A DNA stretch of 13,146 nucleotides from the NCBI GenBank assembly GCA_018644785.1, contig JABGPV010000144.1, forward strand, positions 1 through 13,146, read 5' to 3'. Source of the DNA: Deltaproteobacteria bacterium (GTDB taxonomy: Bacteria > Desulfobacterota > DSM-4660 > Desulfatiglandales > Desulfatiglandaceae). The notes below the pieces were generated by a model that saw only the letters and a list, made by a program, of their open reading frames with translations, ran no database searches and was not told the DNA's origin. Positions 1 through 6,886 of the stretch are shown here, in pieces (position 1 is the stretch's first letter; each line of letters starts with the position of its first letter). A program made the position numbers and the translations under genes.

Positions 1-192
1 GGCGGGGTGCTTGAAACTGACTTTGGTCGGGTAACACAACGGGATTCGCTCAAGGCGATACAGTATATTGACATTAATGTAAGGGGGAGACGTTACAGTA
101 TTTGTTTGTTAGCAGCCGAACACTATCATTGACCATTACGGTCTTCCTATGGATACATGGATAGCAGGAATTGAATAAAGGGAGGGGATCTC

Positions 193-2067
193 GTGCGTAA
201 ACGAACAACCATTTTCACCATTATCCTGTCACTCCTGTTTGTCTCCGGCCTCTCAGCTGCACAGAGAGGTATCAAGGTCACTGCTAAATCAGGGGACAGT
301 GTCGTCTACCTGTACAAGGATTACCATGCTCTGGTAGTAGGTGTCGGTGATTATGACTACTGGCCGGATCTACAGGGCGCCGTGAAGGATGCAAAAGAGG
401 TTGCTGAACAACTGGAAAGATCAGGTATCAAAACGAAACTTGTTCTGAACCCCACCTCCCGTGAACTCAAAAGGGCACTCAATCAGTTGACCTATGGGCC
501 GGGAAAAGTGAAAGACCGGGCGATTTTGTTCTTTTACTCTGGCCATGGGGAAACCGAAACCCTGGCCACAGGTGAGAAGATGGGATACCTGGTGCCGAAA
601 GACGCCCCCATTCCAAGCCAGGACCGCATAGGATTCACTGATACGGCGATCAGTATGAACGCAATTGCGTCTTACGCCCTCAGAATCAAATCCAAGCATG
701 TGCTGATGCTGTTTGACTCTTGTTTTTCCGGCTCGCTTTTTTCATCCCTCAAAGGGATTCCCACTGATATATCGGAGAAGAGCAATCGGCCTGTGCGCCA
801 GTTCATAACGGCAGGCAATGAAAACGAACAGGTCCCCGACAACAGCATCTTCAAAACTTGTTTTTTGCAGGGCATTGAGGGCGAGGCAGACTTAAACAAC
901 GACGGATATGTGACCGGATCAGAACTGGGGCTCTATCTGGATTCAAGCGTAGTAAACTATACCCGCGGCAGCCAGCATCCCCAGTATGGGAAGATACGCC
1001 ATCCCAAACTGGACAAGGGGGATTTCGTGTTTGCGCTGAAAATGCATCCTAAATCTCCTGCGGCCGTTTCACCTGAATCCGGTGACGTCAGGGATTACGG
1101 CAAGATCATCAAGGAGCGCAACGCCAACAGAAATAAATGGAACTCATGGCAGAAAAGCATGGAGACTGACCTGGCGAAAGTGGAACGGTACGACAAAAGC
1201 AATGCACTGAATGCCAAAGAAAAAGCTGAAGCCTGGGATGGGCTATTGGCCTCCTACCGTGCTGATAATCCCTATTCGGTCCAAGATAATCAATTCCGGG
1301 AGAAGGCCAGGGAAAGGGCCCGGTATTGGAAGGAATACAAGAAATCGGGGAAACTCTTTGTGGATATAGCGCCTCCAGGTGCCAGAATCAGAATCCTGAA
1401 TATGGATCCCGAATTTTATCAGGGGATGGATCTAAAACCCGGACGTTATCATGTGGAGACATCGAAACAGGGTTATGAAACCCGGAAGATATGGGTGGAA
1501 TTGCAGGCGGGAGAGGATAAGAGGGTTAAGGTCAAGCTGGAACAATTGCAGGCGTCTATTCAGGATACGACGGCTTATGTCCGCCGGCCTTCGACTACTT
1601 CCAATATAATCAAGCAAGACGGAACGCATTTGGCCAGTACTCCCCAGGAGCCTTCGCACTCCCGTCCATCATCCACCTCCGATGTAATCAACCGTGACGG
1701 GATTTATGTGGCCTATGCCAACGGAATAGTGAAAGACACAAATACGGGCCTTGAGTGGAAGGTAGGTCCTGACAAAGATACGAGTTGGAATGAAGCGAAA
1801 TCCTGGGTGAAAAGTCTCAATCTGGATGGTGGTGGGTGGCGAATGCCTTCCATGGATGAGTTGGAAGGCCTTTATAAAGAAGGGTCAGGCGACCGTAACA
1901 TGACGCCTCTCTTGAAGACCACCGGGTATTATGTATGGTCGGGTGAAATTAAAGGTTCGTCGAAGGCAAAGGGCTTCAACTTCGACGATGGCTCCCGGTA
2001 TTCGACCTACCGTGACTACTACTACAGCGAACGGGCTTTTGCTGTGCGTTCCCGGGGGGATGGATGA
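193..2067 (+). CDS. Secreted caspase-like peptidase (C14) with EF-hand-like loop, PEGA and DUF1566 domains
   Basis: Residues 1-23 form a signal peptide (MRKR, hydrophobic core, cleavage probably after SAA), so the protein should act in the periplasm or outside. A caspase/metacaspase-like fold spans about 43-285. The catalytic dyad is visible: His118 in FFYSGHGE and Cys177 in LFDSCFSG. Residues 233-244 (DLNNDGYVTGSE) fit a 12-residue EF-hand calcium loop, with D, N, D, G, V and E at positions 1, 3, 5, 6, 8 and 12. After a charged, probably helical stretch (300-385) comes a PEGA-like domain (386-450), then a low-complexity linker with an imperfect internal repeat, then a DUF1566-type C-terminus (508-622: TGLEW, WRMPSMDEL, WSGE, FAVRSR). 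The GTG start is chosen because GGAGGGG lies 5 bases upstream (181-187) and it gives an intact signal peptide. Family members cleave after basic residues and often serve in signalling or cell-death pathways; the substrate here is unknown. It stands alone, convergent with the next gene. Confidence 0.88.
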   Translation: MRKRTTIFTIILSLLFVSGLSAAQRGIKVTAKSGDSVVYLYKDYHALVVGVGDYDYWPDLQGAVKDAKEVAEQLERSGIKTKLVLNPTSRELKRALNQLTYGPGKVKDRAILFFYSGHGETETLATGEKMGYLVPKDAPIPSQDRIGFTDTAISMNAIASYALRIKSKHVLMLFDSCFSGSLFSSLKGIPTDISEKSNRPVRQFITAGNENEQVPDNSIFKTCFLQGIEGEADLNNDGYVTGSELGLYLDSSVVNYTRGSQHPQYGKIRHPKLDKGDFVFALKMHPKSPAAVSPESGDVRDYGKIIKERNANRNKWNSWQKSMETDLAKVERYDKSNALNAKEKAEAWDGLLASYRADNPYSVQDNQFREKARERARYWKEYKKSGKLFVDIAPPGARIRILNMDPEFYQGMDLKPGRYHVETSKQGYETRKIWVELQAGEDKRVKVKLEQLQASIQDTTAYVRRPSTTSNIIKQDGTHLASTPQEPSHSRPSSTSDVINRDGIYVAYANGIVKDTNTGLEWKVGPDKDTSWNEAKSWVKSLNLDGGGWRMPSMDELEGLYKEGSGDRNMTPLLKTTGYYVWSGEIKGSSKAKGFNFDDGSRYSTYRDYYYSERAFAVRSRGDG

Positions 2068-2137
2068 TTTGATGGTTTGGTTTACTCTGCATACTATGTG
2101 AGGAAAAAATCCTTTCCCCTGAAAATGGAGACTCCCA

Positions 2138-2157
2138 TTATTCCGTGGGGGGAATAA
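2138..2157. terminator. Possible hairpin downstream of the caspase gene
   Basis: A perfect 7-bp stem (TTATTCC / GGAATAA) closes a 6-base GTGGGG loop 70 bases after the caspase stop. It is followed only by a short CCCTTTTC run, so as an intrinsic terminator it is weak. It could serve either of the two convergent genes. Confidence 0.25.
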
Positions 2158-2181
2158 CCCTTTTCACAAAGTCCGGGCTGG

Positions 2182-2198
2182 AAATTATCGGATAATTT
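2182..2198. promoter_or_regulatory. 17-bp perfect palindrome in a convergent intergenic gap
   Basis: AAATTATC G GATAATTT is a perfect 8-bp inverted repeat with a single-base centre, the geometry of a dimeric regulator's operator. It lies between two convergent genes, where no promoter for either is expected. Its role is unknown; it may be a protein site, part of a transcription end, or a remnant. Confidence 0.3.
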
Positions 2199-2267
2199 AC
2201 GAGATTCATGGAGACAAGTTAATCATTCTGATGGTGAAAGTTGGCCACCGATTTTGATAAACGGAAA

Positions 2268-3299
2268 TTACTTTTGAGTGATGTCTGTTATAAATGATAT
2301 CTGATCGGCAATGGTTTTTTCATAGTACTCTCCGAAATAAATATCAAAATGTCCAATAGGATACCTGATGAATTTAACTTTTTTACCGAGAATTTTCTCA
2401 ATTTTCTTATGAGAATCAGGTAAAGCAAGATTATCGCCTTCACAAAGATGGAATAAGACCGGACAGGCGACTTCTTTAGCGGATTTAAAGAGATTTGGCT
2501 CATCAAATGCGAGCATTATTCGGGCACATACTTCATTTTTGAAAGTCTTTGAGTCTTTAGTTATCTTTTGATAGCCTTCAAAAAAACCAGGAGCTGTCAA
2601 CATTGCTGTAGTACCCGGTTTGCCAGCTGCGGGGAACGTATGTGAAGACAAACCGAATCTTGAACGAAATTTATCTTTCTGTGCATGAAAAATCAATTTG
2701 AGAAACCAACCCATCCCTTCACGTTTTACAATCATTCTTCCTTCTGCCTGATGGTCAAGAGAAGGGGTCTGCCCAATAACGCCGGCAATTCGTTTATCCC
2801 CGGCAGCTAACATAATTCCAAAATTTCCCGAAGATGAAGTTCCCCATATGAAAATCTTTTCAGGATCAATATCACTGCTTTTCCTTGCAAATGTAATGGC
2901 TGCATTATTATCTTCAAGCTGTTTAGAAACTGAATAGATTTGTCTGGGCTCACCTCGACTTTCACCAAAATGTCTGTAATCGAAAGACAATGCAGCAAAA
3001 CCAGCTTCAACAAATCTCAGGGCATATTTTTCTAAAAGAAAATCTTTGGTACCGCAAAATCCCGTATTTAATATGACGCAAGGACCAGGGTTGGCTGAAT
3101 CTTCAGGGAGGTACAACCAACCGCTTAATTCCAAGCCATCAACTTTAAATGTAACATCCTGCCTGCAGATAGGGGTATCTCCATTGCTGCCTTTCAGTTC
3201 TATGGGTTGTTTTTCTGCCTTAAACGGAAAAAATGCGATAATGATCAAATAAACCACTATCAAACTGATTAGAATACAAAATCCAGCTAAGGTGGTCAT
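2268..3299 (-). CDS. Membrane-anchored alpha/beta hydrolase
   Basis: A 343-residue alpha/beta-hydrolase fold protein. The N-terminus (about residues 3-25) is one hydrophobic segment, likely a signal anchor, placing the catalytic domain outside the cytoplasm. Landmarks of the dienelactone hydrolase/S15-like branch are visible: strand and turn NTGFCG (78-83) for the oxyanion region, SFDYRHFGES (105-114), the nucleophile elbow WGTSSSGN (152-159, probable Ser155), an acid at Asp289 (CEGDN) and His317 (PIGHFD). The elbow is GTSSSG rather than the classic GxSxG, a variant known in this superfamily. The start has GGGTGAG a few bases upstream. The substrate cannot be told; family members are esterases, thioesterases or peptidases. 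The gene is more AT-rich than most of the window, is convergent with the caspase gene and has no operon partner. Confidence 0.85.
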   Translation of the reverse strand: MTTLAGFCILISLIVVYLIIIAFFPFKAEKQPIELKGSNGDTPICRQDVTFKVDGLELSGWLYLPEDSANPGPCVILNTGFCGTKDFLLEKYALRFVEAGFAALSFDYRHFGESRGEPRQIYSVSKQLEDNNAAITFARKSSDIDPEKIFIWGTSSSGNFGIMLAAGDKRIAGVIGQTPSLDHQAEGRMIVKREGMGWFLKLIFHAQKDKFRSRFGLSSHTFPAAGKPGTTAMLTAPGFFEGYQKITKDSKTFKNEVCARIMLAFDEPNLFKSAKEVACPVLFHLCEGDNLALPDSHKKIEKILGKKVKFIRYPIGHFDIYFGEYYEKTIADQISFITDITQK

Positions 3300-3320
3300 A
3301 ACTCACCCTTTAAAGAATTT

Positions 3321-3351
3321 ATCATACCAAATGCATTATTCGGGATATCAA
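3321..3351 (-). promoter_or_regulatory. Candidate promoter of the alpha/beta hydrolase
   Basis: On the minus strand TTGATA (3346-3351) and TATGAT (3321-3326) resemble -35 and -10 boxes, 22 bases upstream of the start codon. The 19-base spacer is longer than ideal, and the AT-rich context makes chance matches likely. Confidence 0.3.
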
Positions 3352-3429
3352 TATTTTAATTGAGTTCGGAGTAATAAATGATAGACCACGTTTTTGTTGA
3401 GGTTCGGAATATCTTACAAAAAATGGTTT

Positions 3430-3550
3430 GTCCCCTATTACCCCCTTACTTATTTCCGGAAGATATTCTTGAAAACAAGTAAGGTGTCCCCAGATTTCTG
3501 CTACACCGTTTAAGTCCGGAAATGAATATACTGTCCCCAGAATTGTCCCT
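3430..3550. repeat. GTCCCC repeat cluster with imperfect hairpin
   Basis: GTCCCC occurs at 3430-3435, 3486-3491 and 3533-3538, with GTCCCT at 3545-3550. The second and third lie within an identical TGTCCCCAGA decamer (3485-3494, 3532-3541). Between the first two copies an imperfect inverted repeat (3444-3457 with 3471-3484, 12 of 14 positions matching, core CCTTACTT/AAGTAAGG) can fold. Related GTCCCC copies recur at 5099, 5111 and 8826, and inverted at 8708. This resembles debris of REP-like or short inverted-repeat elements; no transposase is present. Confidence 0.45.
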
Positions 3551-3557
3551 AGAATTC

Positions 3558-3642
3558 CGCGGTAGACTCTGTGGAACGCCCCGTGCGGACCCGCATACGG
3601 GGTGTTGTGGGGGCTGGGGAGAAAGCCCCCCGGCTACCCGAT
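3558..3642 (+). ncRNA. Group II intron 3' end remnant (domains V-VI)
   Basis: Two adjacent GC-rich hairpins look like the 3' end of a bacterial group II intron. The first (about 3574-3607) pairs CCCCGTGCGG with CCGCATACGGGG, leaving a 2-base bulge, and is flanked by AACGC and GTGTTG in domain V fashion. The second (about 3609-3633) pairs GGGGCT with AGCCCC and is followed by CGGCTACCCGAT, where an A about 8 bases from the end could be the branch point and the terminus is the usual CCGAT. No reverse transcriptase gene or intron 5' end was found in the window, so this would be an immobile fragment. The call rests on resemblance to intron 3' ends; a fortuitous structured RNA or strong hairpin is the alternative. 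Confidence 0.5.
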
Positions 3643-3647
3643 TAGGT

Positions 3648-4187
3648 TTATCTCATTATGTCCTTCAAATCAGGCATAAGGCCAAAAAACTGTTCACATT
3701 TCTTTTTAACTTCTTCAATGTCTTTTGTTCGAAATACTTCTGTATGGAGTTTTTCACACCCTTGGGTAACACAGTCTATGCCTGTTTTTTCCCAAAGTAC
3801 ATGACACGGCCAAGTTTCGACGATAATTGCAAATGGGGCAGAACATCGGTGAGATCTAAGCCGTTCAGACATATTTGTTGCGAAGCCCAATTTGAACCTG
3901 CCTGGATCATGGTCGGGTTCTAATTGAATTAAATAAAATACTCCTTGATCAATCAGAGTGGATGGAACAGGTGACTCATTCTTATTTTGACTTTCAGTTG
4001 CAGTTTGATTGTCAATAATCAAGTCAAAATCCGTCTTTGTGATGTATGAAATGGCTTGCCCTCTGTGGGCAGAGCTTTTTTGTTTAATTGTATCAATACC
4101 AAGCCGCTTGATTACTTTAAACAATGTCTGTTTGTACATCCCGAGCTTCGTTGCGGCATCAGAGACGGAAATGAGGTCATCTGTCAT
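3648..4187 (-). CDS. Helix-turn-helix protein fused to a GIY-YIG-like (T5orf172/Mug113-type) domain
   Basis: A 179-residue protein in two parts. Residues 5-35 (ISVSDAATKLGMYKQTLFKVIKRLG) form a helix-turn-helix of the excisionase/MerR-like kind, followed by a wing-like strand around 42-55. A polar linker (60-80) leads to a C-terminal domain resembling the GIY-YIG superfamily: GVFYLIQ (82-88) stands for GIY, FKLGFA (98-103) for YIG, then SERLRSH (107-113) supplies the conserved Arg after the helix, ETWPC lies at 124-128, and CEKLHTEVF (144-152) supplies the conserved Glu145 and the His of the T5orf172 branch. The intact Arg and Glu suggest a possible nuclease, though the two signature motifs are degenerate. 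AAGGA lies upstream at about 11 bases. Repeats directly upstream (4222-4301) suggest autoregulation by the HTH. It ends 5 bases from the intron-like 3' end. It could act as a phage- or plasmid-type regulator or a homing-type enzyme; the cellular role is unknown. Confidence 0.7.
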   Translation of the reverse strand: MTDDLISVSDAATKLGMYKQTLFKVIKRLGIDTIKQKSSAHRGQAISYITKTDFDLIIDNQTATESQNKNESPVPSTLIDQGVFYLIQLEPDHDPGRFKLGFATNMSERLRSHRCSAPFAIIVETWPCHVLWEKTGIDCVTQGCEKLHTEVFRTKDIEEVKKKCEQFFGLMPDLKDIMR

Positions 4188-4221
4188 AGTCTATTGATTC
4201 CTTTCAGCTTACCAGTTCCAG

Positions 4222-4301
4222 TAGGTGGAAAATATTCCACCTATTGCAATATTAAAGCATTAAAAATGGAAAAATACGGTATAAACTTTCCACTTATTGC
4301 A
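4222..4301 (-). promoter_or_regulatory. Operator-like repeats upstream of the HTH/GIY-YIG gene
   Basis: Read on the minus strand, TGCAATAAGTGGAA (4301-4288) and TGCAATAGGTGGAA (4248-4235) match at 13 of 14 positions, 53 bases apart (about five helical turns). The second is half of a perfect inverted repeat, TAGGTGGAA (4222-4230) and TTCCACCTA (4235-4243), with a 4-base centre. The cluster lies 35-114 bases upstream of the HTH/GIY-YIG start codon, where an autoregulatory operator is expected. Iteron-like origin repeats or recombinase core sites are alternatives. Confidence 0.5.
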
Positions 4302-4304
4302 TGA

Positions 4305-5230
4305 TAGCGGTGATCGCATGGAAAATTCAAAAAAAATCCGGTGGATCGTGAGCTCAGGTTCGAAGGTTCCTGAATATCATCTCTACCCCATTCCATAAAA
4401 CAGAGCCATTGAGGATTATTCGCTATATCCGCGGCGAAGGGGGGGCGACGGTATAAATCCTGATTTCAAGAAAATTTCAGAACCTGGTTTATTCCAAAAT
4501 GAACCTGGAATCAGGTTTGCCAATGGTTGTAAAGAGTTGATGCCTGTTTCGCAACGTGTTTCAATTGTTATAGGTGGCTGTTTGATGCTTCGCCGTTAAA
4601 CGGTTTGTCTGTGAAATGAACGGGGAGACGTTTCAGGTTCAGGGTCACTCCCAACAGGAAAGAATCGTCTGTTAGAAGATGGGTTGGCAGTTTTTAAGGG
4701 GGTGCTCCATATGAAAACCTCATGGGGTGGGTCAGGGTTTATGTTAATGGAACAACTACGCATTCAGGATAATATTTAAATATGAAGGGAAGTCAAGGAA
4801 AATCCTCCAGAGAATAAGGGGGAAGTGGTGACCGGTCTACACATTAACCTTTTGGGTGGGGTGGGGTCGGGATAAGACAACATATTGATTTCTATTAAAT
4901 AACACCATGAAAAGTGGTGATCTCAGATCCTATATGGCGTTTTTTGACCTCAAGAAGTGCAAAATAGAAAATAGCCCATGCTTCATCCAACCCATAATGT
5001 TCATTTTTCCCCTAAAAAGGGCGACATAGGCCAAAAAAATAGGGGATAATGCAAGAGCATTGCATTTCATATCAACTAGTTAGCTTTCCCCGACCCCAGT
5101 CCCCGGAACAGTCCCCGAATCGTTATTAACGCGATGATCGCACCTAATCCATAACAAAGCCTTAAGGCAGTGGAAAATAAATTCACGTTTTGTTCATCTC
5201 ACAAGTCAGCGGATACAGTCTCGCCGAAAT
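4305..5230. other. About 930 bp with no supported gene
   Basis: No reading frame of convincing length or family resemblance is present on either strand. The stretch holds a direct repeat GAACCTGG (4480-4487, 4501-4508), a perfect palindrome CCGTTAAACGG (4593-4603), a loose CCCCTA/TAGGGG inverted pair around 5008-5045, and a tandem CAGTCCCCG repeat (5097-5105, 5109-5117) related to the GTCCCC motifs elsewhere. It may be decayed mobile-element or gene sequence, or a spacer between transferred blocks. Confidence 0.5.
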
Positions 5231-5235
5231 TGTCG

Positions 5236-5280
5236 TTGACCATCAGAGATGCGCTTGGGTATATTGAAAATTATGGTCAA
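5236..5280 (+). promoter_or_regulatory. Candidate sigma70 promoter bracketed by an 8-bp inverted repeat
   Basis: TTGACC (5236-5241) and TATATT (5260-5265) are separated by 18 bases and precede the first CBS gene by about 57 bases, a plausible housekeeping promoter. The -35 box is part of TTGACCAT (5236-5243), whose exact reverse complement ATGGTCAA occurs at 5273-5280, just past the expected start of transcription. Two half-sites bracketing a promoter suggest a repressor site, but the pair could be chance. Confidence 0.4.
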
Positions 5281-5321
5281 GAACAGGTTGGGTATCCGGT
5301 ATCGCCTTTGAGGGGAAGAGT

Positions 5322-5789
5322 ATGTCAACGGCTCAAGATGTGATGAACACCCGGTTTCATACGCTCCGTCCCGGCATATCAATCGCCGAAGCGGTGACGT
5401 TTTTTCAGAAGGCCGGTGAAGTAGAAAAACGCCGAACATTCGGGATGATGGTCACGGACGAAGCGCAGCACCTTGTGGGCATGATATCCATGTACGACAT
5501 TTTGCTCTTCATTCGCCCGAAACATATCCATGTGTGGGGTACGATGGAAGACCTGGACGTTTCCGGATTGACGGAAAATGTCTGCGCATCGGCCAAATCA
5601 GTGTTGGTGGAGGATATCATGACGACCGATATTGTTACGGTTTCTCCAAACACGCACATAATGATGATTCTGGATATCATGATAAAAAAACATATTCGTC
5701 GCGTTCCGGTGATCGATGGTGATAAAATAGAAGGAATTGTCTATATTTCCGATCTATTCTATTATTTTGCCCGTAAATTGGCCGAATAG
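5322..5789 (+). CDS. Two-CBS-domain protein (Bateman module)
   Basis: The 155-residue protein is essentially one CBS pair. CBS1 (about 5-65) has the DVM start, a central MMVTDE strand and MISMYDIL; CBS2 (about 96-153) has VEDIMTTDIVTVSPN, HIRRVPVID and GIVYISDLF. Such modules bind adenosine ligands (AMP, ATP, SAM, NAD-like) and act as energy or metabolite sensors, usually by controlling a partner protein. No catalytic domain, membrane segment or nucleotidyltransferase is attached. AGGGGA lies about 6 bases before the ATG. The next gene starts 56 bases downstream on the same strand and also encodes only CBS domains, so the two likely form an operon and may heteromerise. The ligand and target are unknown. 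Confidence 0.88.
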   Translation: MSTAQDVMNTRFHTLRPGISIAEAVTFFQKAGEVEKRRTFGMMVTDEAQHLVGMISMYDILLFIRPKHIHVWGTMEDLDVSGLTENVCASAKSVLVEDIMTTDIVTVSPNTHIMMILDIMIKKHIRRVPVIDGDKIEGIVYISDLFYYFARKLAE

Positions 5790-5845
5790 CATCCCAAAAT
5801 GCCCCTTATCGCTTCCGGATCATTTTCGCCCACAGGTGTTAAAAA

Positions 5846-6742
5846 ATGGCTATCATAGCAACAAAGACCGTTTTGAGTGAGCTGTCGGTTGGGGAGGCAA
5901 TGCGAATGCAGGTCATTGCCCTCCCCAAAAGTGCATCCATCAACAATGGCATACGGAGTCTCATCAAATTTAAAATAAACGCCCTTCTCATCAGTGACCA
6001 CGATGAATTTCCGGTTGGCGTGGTTTCCAAAACCGATATTATGGGGGCATTCTACGCAAACTTACCGACGGATTCTCCCCTTGAATACATTATGGTCTCC
6101 CCCCCGCTCTTTTGCAGCCAGTACGATTCGCTGGATTCGGCTCTGGACACCATGCGCACAAACGGGGTTTACCGACTGTATGTCTCGGATGGTTCCTCCG
6201 ACGCAATTGTCGGCGTTCTGGCCTATCCGGATATTGTCGGCCTGCTCTACCAATATTGCCGGAATTGCGAATACGGGGCGGTTAACAAACGGAAACATAA
6301 GGAGTCGGACACGGTCTCCCGTTTCCAGGTTAAAGAGGTCATGACCCGGACTGTAACGTCCTTCCGGGAAAACAATACCTTGTCGGATATTATGGAGGGA
6401 CTGTCGGCATATCGGTTCGGGGCCGTACTGATCACGGACGGCGATAACTTCCCCGTGGGGGTTGTTTCCAAAACCGATCTCATTCTCGCCTACCGCCACC
6501 GCGTATCCCAGCGGGAAAAGGCCGGCACGATTTTGTCAACATCTCGCGTCCTTTCGTGTGACGAGACCGACTTAATTGAAGACGCACTGAAACAAATGAT
6601 CTTCACGGGAGTGCACAGGCTCTTTGTGCATGGGAATGATGCCAAGAACATTGTGGGCGTCTTTTCACTTTCCGACGCGGCGCGGATCCGGTCCGGGTCC
6701 TGCCATGCGTGCGTAACCAGTCGCATACGCGTTGATGTGTAA
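5846..6742 (+). CDS. Four-CBS-domain protein with two CxxC motifs
   Basis: The 298 residues form two tandem Bateman modules. CBS domains lie at about 14-70 (VGEAMRMQV to GVVSKTDIM), 79-137, 161-217 (VKEVMTRTV to GVVSKTDLI) and 227-282. The first and third share the phrase FPVGVVSKTD, which points to internal duplication of a CBS pair. Each module ends in a cysteine pair: Cys138-R-N-Cys141 after the second CBS and Cys286-H-A-Cys289 near the C-terminus (SGSCHACVTSR). CxxC pairs often bind metal or are redox active, so the protein may combine nucleotide sensing with redox or metal sensing. That is inference. The ribosome site before the ATG is weak (AGGTG), which fits translation as the second gene of an operon with the preceding CBS gene. 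Confidence 0.87.
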   Translation: MAIIATKTVLSELSVGEAMRMQVIALPKSASINNGIRSLIKFKINALLISDHDEFPVGVVSKTDIMGAFYANLPTDSPLEYIMVSPPLFCSQYDSLDSALDTMRTNGVYRLYVSDGSSDAIVGVLAYPDIVGLLYQYCRNCEYGAVNKRKHKESDTVSRFQVKEVMTRTVTSFRENNTLSDIMEGLSAYRFGAVLITDGDNFPVGVVSKTDLILAYRHRVSQREKAGTILSTSRVLSCDETDLIEDALKQMIFTGVHRLFVHGNDAKNIVGVFSLSDAARIRSGSCHACVTSRIRVDV

Positions 6743-6845
6743 AACGGGATATTGATAGAGTTCTTAGATTGACCCGCTACGGAGAAAATCTGTTTTGATG
6801 TTTCGAATGATGCACTTGATCAGTTTCCGATACCGAATCTGCTAC

Positions 6846-6870
6846 CGAGGACTACGACCCTTAATCCTCG
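6846..6870. terminator. Hairpin between convergent CBS and ligase genes
   Basis: CGAGGA (6846-6851) and TCCTCG (6865-6870) form a perfect 6-bp stem with a 13-base loop in the gap between two convergent genes. There is no clear T-run on either side, so an intrinsic terminator function is weakly supported. Confidence 0.2.
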
Positions 6871-6886
6871 CTCCACCGAGCCGTTC

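Noticed and set aside
68..100. TTGACA at 68-73 as a promoter for the caspase gene
   Set aside because: No acceptable -10 box follows at 16-18 bases.
3430..3550. CRISPR-like array from the recurring GTCCCC words
   Set aside because: The repeats are too short, irregularly spaced and variable, and no cas genes are present.
3522..3923. Plus-strand frame of 133 codons crossing the intron-like hairpins
   Set aside because: It runs through the structured RNA remnant and then antisense to the HTH/GIY-YIG gene; the protein is not family-like.
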